A DNA stretch of 64,000 bases, taken from positions 186,001 through 250,000 of the forward strand of contig NZ_JBEXMJ010000007.1 in the NCBI RefSeq assembly GCF_040610475.1, given 5' to 3'. How positions within the stretch are numbered: position 1 is the first letter of the stretch; every line of letters begins with the position of its first letter. A program made the translations under genes and the position numbers. This DNA comes from Actinopolymorpha sp. NPDC004070 (GTDB lineage: Bacteria; Actinomycetota; Actinomycetes; Propionibacteriales; Actinopolymorphaceae). This document shows positions 11,155 through 18,794 of the stretch, piece by piece. A model generated the notes under the pieces. That model saw only the letters and a list, made by a program, of their open reading frames with translations, was not told the DNA's origin and did not search any database.

Positions 11155-11712
11155 TCAGTCGTCGACCAGGGCGGTGTGCAGGCGGACCTGCTTGGCGCGG
11201 ACACTCCCGTCGCCGTACAGGTCGAGCTCGCGGTGGGCGCCGTCGGGACCCCAGCCGGCCTCGGTGAGGAACGTCCGCAGCACGTCGTCGGTGGACTGCA
11301 GCCAGATCAGCGCCCGGCGGAAGTTGTCCGCGACCAGGGTGTCGACGCAGGCCTGCAGCAGCCGGGACCCGTGGCCGTGCCGGGTCTGGGCGGGATCGAC
11401 GTGGAACGCCGTGATCGTCCCGTCGGCGATCGGGTCGGCGTCGGGGTCCTCGGCCGGCCCGGTGGCGGCGAACCCGACCACCTGCTGGTGGTCGAGCGCG
11501 ACCAGCAGCCGGTTCCGGGCGTCCGGCGGCGACGCCAGGGACCGCCGCCACTGCTCGGCGAAGGCCTCCTCGTCGAGCTGGTCGAGGACCTCGGCCGGGA
11601 GAAGATCGGCGTACGCCTGCCGCCAGGCCGCCACCTGGACCCGGGCGACCTCGGGGGCGTCGGCGGCCCACGCGATACGGACACTGGTGTCGGCGCTGGG
11701 CTGCTGGCTCAT
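11155..11712 (-). CDS. GNAT family N-acetyltransferase
   Basis: A 185-residue acetyltransferase of the GNAT superfamily. The acetyl-CoA pyrophosphate-binding motif A is QTRHGHGSRLLQACVDTL, preceded by the ITAFHVDP strand. The end (TFLTEAGWGPDG then RELDLYG) matches motif B. The substrate is unknown. ATG 11712 overlaps the stop of the CGNR gene (ATGA), so it is translationally coupled to that gene and followed by azlC. Confidence 0.85.
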   Translation of the reverse strand: MSQQPSADTSVRIAWAADAPEVARVQVAAWRQAYADLLPAEVLDQLDEEAFAEQWRRSLASPPDARNRLLVALDHQQVVGFAATGPAEDPDADPIADGTITAFHVDPAQTRHGHGSRLLQACVDTLVADNFRRALIWLQSTDDVLRTFLTEAGWGPDGAHRELDLYGDGSVRAKQVRLHTALVDD

Positions 11713-12338
11713 CCGTCCATCCTGTCAGCCGCCTTCTGGCGGGCGCGGTAGGCCCGGGTCTTCTGCCGGTTGCCGCAGGACCCCATCGAGCACCAGTGGC
11801 GGGAGCGGTTCTTGGAGGAGTCCAGGAAGGCCCACTCGCAGTCCGGTGCTGCGCACAGCTTCAGCCGCTGCCAGCTGCCCTCGGCCTGGGCGGTGGCGAC
11901 CGCGGCGACCAGCGCGGCCAGGGCGGCGGGGACGCCCCGGCCGGCGGGGACGAGTGCCGGTGCGGTGCCGGTGAAGGTGACCCGCAGGGGGAGGCGGGCG
12001 GCGGCCCGGTCGAGCTCGGGTACGACGGCGGTGAGGTCGCCGTCGTGGTGCTGGCGCATCGCCTGCCGCAGCCCCGCGCGGAGCACGCGGGCCAGGGCGA
12101 GGTCGTCGTCCGTGGCTGCGACCGGGGAGGCCGTCGCGGCCGTCGAGGCCGTGGCAGCCGGGGAGGCCGGGGGCGGGGCGCCTTCCGCGGCGAGCAGGGC
12201 CTGGGAACGCAACCAGGCGGTGAGTGCCGCCGGGTCGGGCAGCCGCTCGGGTTCGGCGAGGTCGACGTCGTAGGTGTTGACGAACGCGGTCAGGAGCTCG
12301 GCGGGCGGCGGAACGCGGTCCGCGGGCGACTCGGTCAC
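11709..12338 (-). CDS. CGNR zinc finger protein (putative regulator)
   Basis: A 209-residue protein of the ABATE/CGNR family. The C-terminal zinc finger is LCAAPDCEWAFLDSSKN then HWCSMGSCGNRQKT (about 161-194), with the name-giving CGNR tetrapeptide. The N-terminal half (AELLTAFVNTYDVD) is the ABATE domain, and an Ala/Thr/Pro-rich linker lies at about 55-77. CGNR proteins are regarded as ligand-sensing transcription factors, so this is the probable regulator of the azlCD operon it heads. GTG 12338 was chosen because the family begins here; the ribosome-binding site is only G-rich. Confidence 0.85.
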   Translation of the reverse strand: MTESPADRVPPPAELLTAFVNTYDVDLAEPERLPDPAALTAWLRSQALLAAEGAPPPASPAATASTAATASPVAATDDDLALARVLRAGLRQAMRQHHDGDLTAVVPELDRAAARLPLRVTFTGTAPALVPAGRGVPAALAALVAAVATAQAEGSWQRLKLCAAPDCEWAFLDSSKNRSRHWCSMGSCGNRQKTRAYRARQKAADRMDG

Positions 12339-12538
12339 CGGCCCACCCCCTCGGCGCCCCTCGTGACGGGCCCGGCCCGGCTGCCGGACACCTCGACACC
12401 ACCATAATCCGCACGCCGGTGCAGGCATTCCGCCCGGACCGGCCCGGTGCCCGTGATCGGCCCGCCGAGCAGCCTGTACCGGGAGCCTCGATATGACACC
12501 TTCCCGCCGAATCTGTGGGAACCCGTCACATCCGGCGG

Positions 12539-12544
12539 TACGCT
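12539..12544 (+). promoter_or_regulatory. Putative -10 box for a leaderless paaA transcript
   Basis: TACGCT (TAnnnT consensus) ends 6 bases before the ATG at 12551 and no Shine-Dalgarno sequence is present. Transcription would start at or next to the start codon. Confidence 0.45.
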
Positions 12545-12550
12545 GACCGC

Positions 12551-13555
12551 ATGGTCGCCAGGGTCCGGACCGATGCCACCACGGGTGTCGACGCGACGGA
12601 GCGGCCCGACGGCGCGCCCGCGTTCGAGGCGCTGCTGGCCGCCGACGAGCGCATCGAGCCACGCGACGAGATGCCCGACGGCTACCGCCGTACCCTCGTC
12701 CGGCAGATCGCCCAGCACGCGCACTCGGAGATCATCGGCATGCAGCCGGAGGCCAACTGGATCTCCCGCGCGCCGAGCCTGCGCCGTAAGGCGATCCTGA
12801 TGGCCAAGGTCCAGGACGAGGCCGGTCACGGGTTGTACCTCTACGCCGCCGCCGAGACGCTCGGCGTCGACCGCGCCGACCTGCTCGACCAGTTGCACAC
12901 CGGACGGCAGAAGTACTCCTCGATCTTCAACTACCCCACCCTCACCTGGGCCGACGTCGGCGCCATCGGCTGGCTCGTGGACGGCGCGGCCATCACCAAC
13001 CAGGTGCCGTTGTGCCGCTGCTCCTACGGCCCCTACGCGCGGGCGATGGTGCGCATCTGCAAGGAGGAGTCCTTCCACCAGCGGCAGGGCTTCGACCTGC
13101 TGCTGGCGCTGACCGGGGGGACCGAGCGGCAGCGGGCGATGGCGCAGGACGCGGTGGACCGGTGGTGGTATCCCAGCCTGGCGATGTTCGGTCCGCCGGA
13201 CGCGGAGTCCACCCACGGCACGCAGTCGGCGGCCTGGGGGATCAAGCGGTTCTCCAACGACGAGTTACGGCAGCGGTTCGTCGACATGACGGTCCCGCAG
13301 GCGGAGGTGCTCGGCGTGCGGATTCCCGACCCGGACCTGCGGTGGAACGCCGAGCGCGGGCATCACGACTTCACCCAGCCCGACTACGCCGAACTCCTCC
13401 GGGTCATCAAGGGCGCCGGTCCCTGCAACGCTCAGCGGATGGCGCATCGGCGCCGGGCGCACGAGGACGGTGCGTGGGTACGCGAGGCGGCGAGCGCGTA
13501 CGCCGGCAAGCACGCCGGGCGTACGAACGAGACGAACGGCGGGCCGGCGGCATGA
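12551..13555 (+). CDS. paaA: 1,2-phenylacetyl-CoA epoxidase subunit PaaA
   Basis: The catalytic di-iron subunit of the PaaABCE monooxygenase, which epoxidises the ring of phenylacetyl-CoA. The four-helix di-iron residues are recognisable in [14 protein letters not shown] (DEAGH 89-93) and [11 protein letters not shown] (EESFH 172-176). The [12 protein letters not shown] and [11 protein letters not shown] segments are family specific. ATG 12551 (334 residues) is preferred over GTG 12515, which gives an Arg-rich extension overlapping the putative promoter. First gene of a tightly overlapping paaABCDE operon. Confidence 0.93.
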   Translation: MVARVRTDATTGVDATERPDGAPAFEALLAADERIEPRDEMPDGYRRTLVRQIAQHAHSEIIGMQPEANWISRAPSLRRKAILMAKVQDEAGHGLYLYAAAETLGVDRADLLDQLHTGRQKYSSIFNYPTLTWADVGAIGWLVDGAAITNQVPLCRCSYGPYARAMVRICKEESFHQRQGFDLLLALTGGTERQRAMAQDAVDRWWYPSLAMFGPPDAESTHGTQSAAWGIKRFSNDELRQRFVDMTVPQAEVLGVRIPDPDLRWNAERGHHDFTQPDYAELLRVIKGAGPCNAQRMAHRRRAHEDGAWVREAASAYAGKHAGRTNETNGGPAA

Positions 13556-13878
13556 GCGAGCACGGCGCCAGTGAGCACGGCGCGAGTGAGCACGGCCGGG
13601 CCGACTGGCCGCTGTGGGAGGTGTTCGTCCGGGCGCGGCGCGGGCTGTCCCACGTGCACGCCGGCAGCCTGCACGCACCCGACGCGGTGATGGCGCTGCG
13701 CAACGCCCGCGACCTCTACACCCGTAGGCAGGAAGGCGTGTCGATCTGGGTCGTCCCGGCGGCCGCGATCAGCGCCAGCAGCCCGGACGAGAAGGACGCG
13801 TTCTTCGACCCGGCAGCGGACAAGGCCTACCGCCATCCGACGTTCTACGACGTGCCGGAAGGGGCGCCGCACCTGTGA
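13552..13878 (+). CDS. paaB: 1,2-phenylacetyl-CoA epoxidase subunit PaaB
   Basis: A small subunit (108 residues) needed for the active PaaABCE complex. The core [38 protein letters not shown] and the [13 protein letters not shown] stretch is diagnostic. ATG 13552 overlaps the paaA stop (ATGA). The first 15 residues are three tandem [10 protein letters not shown] pentapeptides encoded by a 15-nt repeat, absent from most PaaB proteins and probably a neutral N-terminal extension. Confidence 0.92.
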   Translation: MSEHGASEHGASEHGRADWPLWEVFVRARRGLSHVHAGSLHAPDAVMALRNARDLYTRRQEGVSIWVVPAAAISASSPDEKDAFFDPAADKAYRHPTFYDVPEGAPHL

Positions 13879-14693
13879 CGGCACAGGGGAAGGCGCACGG
13901 GAAGACGCCCGGTGCTCCCGGCCCGGCCGGCGCGGTGGTGGACCCGCCGGTCGCCGTGTACGCCACCCGGCTGGGCGACGACGCGCTGATCCTCGCCCAG
14001 CGCCTCGGCGGCTGGATCACCAACGCGCCGCAGTTGGAGGAGGACGTCGCGCTGGCCAACCTCGGGCTGGACCTGCTGGGCCAGGCGCGGATGCTGCTGA
14101 CCTACGCGGGGGAGCGGGAGGGGCTCGGCCGCGACGAGGACGACCTGGCCTACTCCCGGGACGAGCGCGGCTTCTGCAACGTCACGCTGGTGGAGCGGGC
14201 CGACGCCGACTTCGGTGAGGCGATGGCCCGGCTGCTGGTGTTCTCGGCGTACCAACTGCCGTTGTACCGCGGGCTGTCCGCGTCCACCGATCCCACGCTG
14301 GCCGCGATCGCGGGCAAGGCGGTCAAGGAGGTCGCCTACCACCGCGACCACGCCACCCAGTGGGTGTTGCGGCTCGGTGACGGGACGCCGGAGAGCCACC
14401 ACCGGATGCAAGCCGGGATTGACAGTTTGTGGCCGCACGTCGACGAGCTGTTCGAGACCGACGACCTCGAACGCGCCCTGGTGGCGGACGGTGTCGCGGT
14501 CGACCGCCCCGCGCTGCGGACGGAGTGGGAGACGTACGTACGTGACGTGCTGACGCGCGCGACCCTGTCCGTGCCGGACCCCGCGGTCGCACCGGCCACC
14601 GGCGGACGGGCCGGCGTGCACACCGAGGCGATGGGCTATCTCCTGGCGGAGATGCAGCACCTGGTGCGTTCGCATCCGGGGGCGACGTGGTGA
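13875..14693 (+). CDS. paaC: 1,2-phenylacetyl-CoA epoxidase subunit PaaC
   Basis: The structural partner of PaaA, with the same helical fold but a degenerate metal site. Diagnostic segments are GDDALILAQRLGGWI, LANLGLDLLGQARMLLTYAG and KAVKEVAYHRDHATQWVLRL. GTG 13875 overlaps the paaB stop (GTGA); 272 residues. The N-terminal 25 residues are a low-complexity Gly/Pro/Ala extension before the conserved domain begins at about residue 30. Confidence 0.93.
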   Translation: MTAQGKAHGKTPGAPGPAGAVVDPPVAVYATRLGDDALILAQRLGGWITNAPQLEEDVALANLGLDLLGQARMLLTYAGEREGLGRDEDDLAYSRDERGFCNVTLVERADADFGEAMARLLVFSAYQLPLYRGLSASTDPTLAAIAGKAVKEVAYHRDHATQWVLRLGDGTPESHHRMQAGIDSLWPHVDELFETDDLERALVADGVAVDRPALRTEWETYVRDVLTRATLSVPDPAVAPATGGRAGVHTEAMGYLLAEMQHLVRSHPGATW

Positions 14694-15202
14694 TGGCGAC
14701 CCGAGTGCTCGACCCGCAGACCGCCCGCGCCGCGGCCGCCGCCGTCGCCGACCCCGAGCTGCCGGTGCTGACCATCGCCGACCTCGGCATCCTGCGCGCG
14801 GTGAGGGTCGGGCAGGACGGTGTGGTGGAGGTGGAACTCACCCCGACGTACGCCGGATGCCCCGCCCTGGAAGCGATCGAGGCCGATGTCAAGGCCGCCT
14901 TGCATGCGGCCGGCGCCGGTGAGGTCCGCGTACGCCGGGTGCTGGCGCCGGCCTGGACCACCGACTGGATCACCGAAGGGGGGCGCGCCAAGCTCGCCAC
15001 GGCCGGTATGGCACCGCCGTCCCCGGCGGGTCCGGGCGGCGGGCGCGGTTCCGCCCCGGTCGACCTGACGCTCACGGTGCGCTGCCCGCGCTGCGGTTCG
15101 GCGGACACCCGCGAGCTCAGCCGGTTCGGGCCCACCGCGTGCACGGCGTTGCGTACCTGCGCGTCCTGCCGGGAACCCTTCGAACACGTGAAGACGCTGT
15201 GA
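14693..15202 (+). CDS. paaD: PaaD, MIP18/SufT-like maturation protein
   Basis: An accessory protein thought to help mature the Fe-S cluster of the epoxidase reductase. The N-terminal MIP18 (DUF59) domain shows VADPELPVLTIADLGILR and LTPTYAGCPALEAIEADV. The C-terminus carries a zinc-ribbon-like CPRCGS...CTALRTCASC pattern characteristic of PaaD. ATG 14693 overlaps the paaC stop; GTG codons at 14687 and 14690 are alternatives. About 169 residues. Confidence 0.9.
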   Translation: MATRVLDPQTARAAAAAVADPELPVLTIADLGILRAVRVGQDGVVEVELTPTYAGCPALEAIEADVKAALHAAGAGEVRVRRVLAPAWTTDWITEGGRAKLATAGMAPPSPAGPGGGRGSAPVDLTLTVRCPRCGSADTRELSRFGPTACTALRTCASCREPFEHVKTL

Positions 15203-16347
15203 GCGCCCCACCCACGGACCCCGCGAGGGACCCGGCCGAGCCGCGGACCCGGCGCGGAGGCGTCCGGCGGCACGCCGTCGTCCACCAGCTGCGGGTGGCC
15301 CGGGTGGACCCGCTGACCGACGACGCGGTCGCGGTGACGTTCGAGGTGCCGCCCGAGCTCGCCGAGGACTACCGGTTCGTGCCGGGCCAGCACCTGAACG
15401 TCTCCACACCGCGCGCGGGCGACGACCTGCGCCGCAGCTACTCGATCTGCTCGCCGTGGAGTCAGCGGCCGCCGGCCCACCTCCGGATCGGGGTGAAGCG
15501 GGTGGCCGGCGGCGGCTTCTCGTCGTACGCGCTGACCGACCTGGCGGCAGGCGACGAGGTGGGCGTGATGACGCCGACCGGCAGGTTCACGGTCGTACCC
15601 GATCCGGCGGCGGCCCGGCACCTGGCGTTCGTGGCCGCGGGCAGCGGCATCACGCCGATCCTGTCCATGGTGGCCAGCGTGCTGGCGGGCGAGCCGGCCA
15701 GCAGGGTGACGCTGCTGTACGGCAACCGGACCAGCTCCTCGGTGATGTTCGTGGAGGAGCTCGCCGACCTCAAGGACCGCTATCCCGACCGGTTCCACCT
15801 GGTGCACGTGCTGTCCCGCGAGCTGCCCGAGATCGCCCTGCTGGGCGGGCGGCTGGACGCGGCGAAGCTGGGCGGCTTCCTGGACACGCTGCTGCCGGTG
15901 GAGTCGGTGGAGCAGTGGTACCTCTGCGGCCCGCTGGCCATGGTCGAGGAGATCCGCGCGTTGCTGCGCGAGCGCGGCGTACCTCGCGCCCGGGTGCACA
16001 CCGAGCTGTTCCACGTCGGCGCACCGGTCACGGCCGAGCCGGTGGCCGCGGAGCCCGGCCCGGCGGGCGGCTGCGAGGTCGAGGTGGTGATGGACGGCCG
16101 GCGGTCGTCGTTCCGGCTGCCGACGCCGGGACCGCCGGTGCTGGAGGGCGTTCTGGGGGTACGCGGGGACGCGCCGTTCGCGTGCCGGGGCGGAGTCTGC
16201 GGCACCTGCCGAGCCCGCGTGCTCGAGGGCGGCGTACGGATGGACCGCTGCTACGCGCTCGAGCCGGAGGAGGTGGCCCGCGGGTACGTCCTCACCTGCC
16301 AGGCCCATCCGACCGGCGACCGCCTCGTGGTCGACTACGACGCCTGA
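15199..16347 (+). CDS. paaE: 1,2-phenylacetyl-CoA epoxidase reductase PaaE
   Basis: Passes electrons from NADPH through FAD and a [2Fe-2S] centre to PaaA. The N-terminal ferredoxin-reductase module has the FAD motif RRSYSICSPW (about 78-87), the NAD(P) element AAGSGITPILSM and YGNRTSSSVMF. The C-terminal plant-type ferredoxin domain has CRGGVCGTCRARV with the later cysteine in VLTCQAHP. GTG 15199 overlaps the paaD stop (GTGA), giving 382 residues. It ends the paa operon; no paaG/H/J/K genes are present in the window. Confidence 0.93.
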   Translation: MSAPPTDPARDPAEPRTRRGGVRRHAVVHQLRVARVDPLTDDAVAVTFEVPPELAEDYRFVPGQHLNVSTPRAGDDLRRSYSICSPWSQRPPAHLRIGVKRVAGGGFSSYALTDLAAGDEVGVMTPTGRFTVVPDPAAARHLAFVAAGSGITPILSMVASVLAGEPASRVTLLYGNRTSSSVMFVEELADLKDRYPDRFHLVHVLSRELPEIALLGGRLDAAKLGGFLDTLLPVESVEQWYLCGPLAMVEEIRALLRERGVPRARVHTELFHVGAPVTAEPVAAEPGPAGGCEVEVVMDGRRSSFRLPTPGPPVLEGVLGVRGDAPFACRGGVCGTCRARVLEGGVRMDRCYALEPEEVARGYVLTCQAHPTGDRLVVDYDA

Positions 16348-16428
16348 CGCCCGCGACCGGGTGAGGTCCCGGTGTGGAGCGGGTGCGGGAAATCGGGAGC
16401 GGGCGGGTCCGATCCGTCAGCACGCCGC

Positions 16429-16434
16429 TACGGT
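16429..16434 (+). promoter_or_regulatory. Putative -10 box for a leaderless transcript
   Basis: TACGGT ends 6 bases before the ATG at 16441; the bases between (GGGTAG) are not a good ribosome-binding site at that distance. Confidence 0.45.
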
Positions 16435-16440
16435 GGGTAG

Positions 16441-17664
16441 ATGGCTTACGGCGCTCACGACGGCTACGACATCGACGGCATCCGCGCGGCCTACCCCGCG
16501 CTCGCGGACGGGCACGCCTTCCTCGACGGCGCGGGCGGCACCCAGGTGCCGCAGCCGGTGATCGACGCGATCGCCGACGCCTACCGCCAGGGGATCAGCA
16601 ACGTCGGCGGGGCGTCGGTGACCAGCCGGCGGTCGGACGGCATCGTCGCCGAGTGCCGGCGCGCGGTGGCCGACCTCGTCGGCGGCGAACCCGACGGCGT
16701 TGTCCTCGGCCCGAGCATGACCGCGCTGACCTACCGGCTGGCCGACGCGCTGGCCCGGCAGTGGGGGCCGGGTGAGGAAGTGGTGGTGTCCCGGCTGGAC
16801 CACGACGCCAACGTCCGGCCCTGGGTCCAGGCCGCCGAACGCGCCGGGGCCACGGTGCGCTGGGCGGACGTCGACGCGGCCACGGGTGAGCTGCCGGTCG
16901 AGCAGTACGACGACCTGCTCGGTGCCCGCACCCGCCTGGTGGCGGTCACCGGTGCGAGCAACCTCGTCGGCACCCGTCCCGACGTCGCCGCCATCGCGGC
17001 CCGGGCCCATGCGGTCGGGGCGCTGGTCTACGTCGACGGCGTGCACTCCACGCCGCACGCCGCCGTCGACGTCCGCGCGCTCGGCGCCGACTTCTACGCC
17101 ACCAGCGCCTACAAGTGGTCCGGGCCGCACCTGGCCGCCGTGGTCGCCGACCCGGTTGCGCTGGACGGCGTGCGCCCGGACCGGCTGCTGCCCGCGCCGG
17201 AGGAGGCGCCCGGACGGTTCGAGCGGGGCACGCTGCCGTTCGCCGACCTGGCAGGTGCCGTCGCCGCCGTCGACCACCTGGCCTGCCTGGACGCCGGCGC
17301 CGCGGGTTCGCGGCGGGCGCGGCTGCTGGCGTCGATGGCCGCGGTCGAGGCGTACGAAACGGACCTGTTCGCCCACCTCCTCGGCTCCCTCGACGCGATG
17401 CCGCACGTGACGACCTACGGCAAGGCAGCCCGGCGTACTCCCACCGCCTACTTCACCGTCGCCGGCCACACACCGCGCGAGGTCGCCGAACACCTCGCGG
17501 ACCTTCGGGTCAACGTCTCCAACGGCTCCAACTACGCCTGGGAGCTCGCCGCCGTGCTCGGCCTGCGCGACGACGGCGGCGCCGTCCGGGCCAGCCTGGC
17601 GCACTACACCGACCGGTCCGACGTCGACCGACTGCTCGAAGGCGTGGCCGGCATCCGGGCCTGA
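16441..17664 (+). CDS. Cysteine desulfurase-like PLP enzyme (class V aminotransferase)
   Basis: A 407-residue fold-type I PLP enzyme of the VC1184-like 'cysteine desulfurase-like' subgroup. The Schiff-base lysine is K225 in YATSAYKWSGPH; D199 and H202 in YVDGVHSTPH contact the cofactor ring. AFLDGAGGTQVPQPV near the N-terminus is typical. The catalytic cysteine loop of true IscS/SufS is not recognisable, and no isc or suf genes are adjacent, so the physiological substrate is uncertain. Separated from paaE by 93 bases with its own promoter. Confidence 0.85.
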   Translation: MAYGAHDGYDIDGIRAAYPALADGHAFLDGAGGTQVPQPVIDAIADAYRQGISNVGGASVTSRRSDGIVAECRRAVADLVGGEPDGVVLGPSMTALTYRLADALARQWGPGEEVVVSRLDHDANVRPWVQAAERAGATVRWADVDAATGELPVEQYDDLLGARTRLVAVTGASNLVGTRPDVAAIAARAHAVGALVYVDGVHSTPHAAVDVRALGADFYATSAYKWSGPHLAAVVADPVALDGVRPDRLLPAPEEAPGRFERGTLPFADLAGAVAAVDHLACLDAGAAGSRRARLLASMAAVEAYETDLFAHLLGSLDAMPHVTTYGKAARRTPTAYFTVAGHTPREVAEHLADLRVNVSNGSNYAWELAAVLGLRDDGGAVRASLAHYTDRSDVDRLLEGVAGIRA

Positions 17665-17865
17665 CGGGAGACGAGTCGGGCATGATCCGTCCCTGATCAG
17701 GATCCGACCGAACGAGCCTGTTGATAACCCCCGCGCACGCCTGGCCAAGCACTATGGTGAGCGGCCAAAGGAACCAATTGACGTGTGCAGTTCGACGGCA
17801 CCCGGCCGATCTGTGGCGTGGGCCAGCACCTGCCGAGCTGACTCATCCGACCTCGCAGTCAGGGG

Positions 17866-18207
17866 GTGGGCGCCATCGCCGAGATCGTGGTCACGAAGAC
17901 CGGGACGTCGACCGTCGCGGCCGTCGGCGACGAGATCCTCGTGCAGTTGCCGGAGAACGCCACCACGGGCTACCAGTGGAGCGTCGAACGCGTGTCCGGG
18001 CCGTTGGAGGTGGTGTCGTCGGAGCTGGCGCTTCCCGGCGCAGGCCCCGGTGTGGCACCGGTCGGCGCGGGCGGGCAGCGGCTGGTCCGGCTCGCCGTCG
18101 TCGCCCCCGGACTGGGCGCGGCCGAGCTCGTCCTCAGCCGCTCGTGGGAGACGAGTTCGCTGGAACGCTTCGAGGTCGAGGTACGCGCCGAGCCCGCGAG
18201 CTCCTGA
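17866..18207 (+). CDS. Chagasin-like cysteine protease inhibitor (I42 family)
   Basis: A 113-residue beta-rich protein. All three inhibitory loop signatures of the chagasin/ICP family (MEROPS I42) are recognisable: ENATTGYQW (30-38, family NPTTGY), GAGG (67-70, family GxGG) and SRSW (91-94, family RPW). These loops plug the active site of papain-family proteases. No signal peptide is visible, so it probably acts in the cytoplasm. It is convergent with a papain-like protease gene, which strongly suggests a protease/inhibitor pair. The GTG at 17866 is the first in-frame start, but its SD-like AGGGG lies too close; GTG 17887 is an alternative. Confidence 0.8.
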   Translation: MGAIAEIVVTKTGTSTVAAVGDEILVQLPENATTGYQWSVERVSGPLEVVSSELALPGAGPGVAPVGAGGQRLVRLAVVAPGLGAAELVLSRSWETSSLERFEVEVRAEPASS

Positions 18208-18264
18208 CGCGGTCCACGACAGCACTGTGCCCCGGCCCTGTCCACCTGCGGCGTCCACGTGGCC

Positions 18265-18323
18265 TGAGCACCCGCCCGCCGTACGGCCCGACCACCGGGA
18301 CCGGCCGGCGCGGCGGGTGCTCA
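18265..18323. terminator. Bidirectional hairpin between convergent inhibitor and protease operon
   Basis: A 12-bp perfect stem (TGAGCACCCGCC at 18265-18276, GGCGGGTGCTCA at 18312-18323) lies between the ends of the convergent genes at 18207 and 18344. It encloses a GC-rich loop that can fold internally. Confidence 0.6.
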
Positions 18324-18343
18324 CCAGGGCATGTCCTGGCCGT

Positions 18344-18784
18344 TCACCACAGGTAGATCTGCCGGATCACTCCCTCCGCGTCCTCGCAGACGCTGACCGG
18401 CCGGCCGGTGCGGTGCGCCTGCGCGCCCAGGAACGCCAGCACCGTGCCGGCGTGCTCGTGCGCGCGGGGGAGCCGCCGCCAGCCGGGCCCGCGCAGGAAC
18501 AGCCACGGCGTGCCCGGCCCCTCCGCCGGCCGGTACGCCTCGACGCGGACGTTCGCGTGCCAGTGCCCGCCCCGCCCGCCGGCCGGGGCGCCGGTCTGGG
18601 CGCCCCCGGTCGCGGCGGCCAGGTCGGCCTCGGTGACGTCGCCCGCCCGGCGCCGCGGCGGCGGCACCAGCGGGGGAGTGAACGACGGCTCGGGGCGGGT
18701 GCCCGGGGCGCTGACCGCCGAGGTCGCCGCCGTCCGTGGAACGGGAGCCCGTGCGGAGCTTCCTTCGGTGAAAGTGGTCGCCAT
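18344..18784 (-). CDS. Hypothetical protein sharing the C-terminal domain of the adjacent protease
   Basis: 146 residues, not assigned to a family. Residues 1-75 are Ala/Pro/Thr-rich and probably disordered. Residues 78-146 resemble the last 70 residues of the upstream papain-like protease: both have a W-rich strand (TPWLFLRGPGWRRL against THVWVYGADRGWLSL), a helix with LAFLGAQ against LAELATSQ, and an ending TGRPVSVCEDAEGVIRQIYL against LGRPVRLFEDDGRITSLH. The ATG at 18784 is 10 nt after the protease stop, with TGAGGATC as ribosome-binding site, so the two are co-transcribed. It may be a partner, adaptor or decoy of the protease. No catalytic residues are seen. Confidence 0.75.
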   Translation of the reverse strand: MATTFTEGSSARAPVPRTAATSAVSAPGTRPEPSFTPPLVPPPRRRAGDVTEADLAAATGGAQTGAPAGGRGGHWHANVRVEAYRPAEGPGTPWLFLRGPGWRRLPRAHEHAGTVLAFLGAQAHRTGRPVSVCEDAEGVIRQIYLW

Positions 18785-18794
18785 GTGCAGATCC

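Noticed and set aside
17783..17865. Extended N-terminus or leader ORF for the chagasin-like gene starting at GTG 17783
   Set aside because: That frame is different from the inhibitor frame and its product is Ser/Arg/Pro-rich without motifs.
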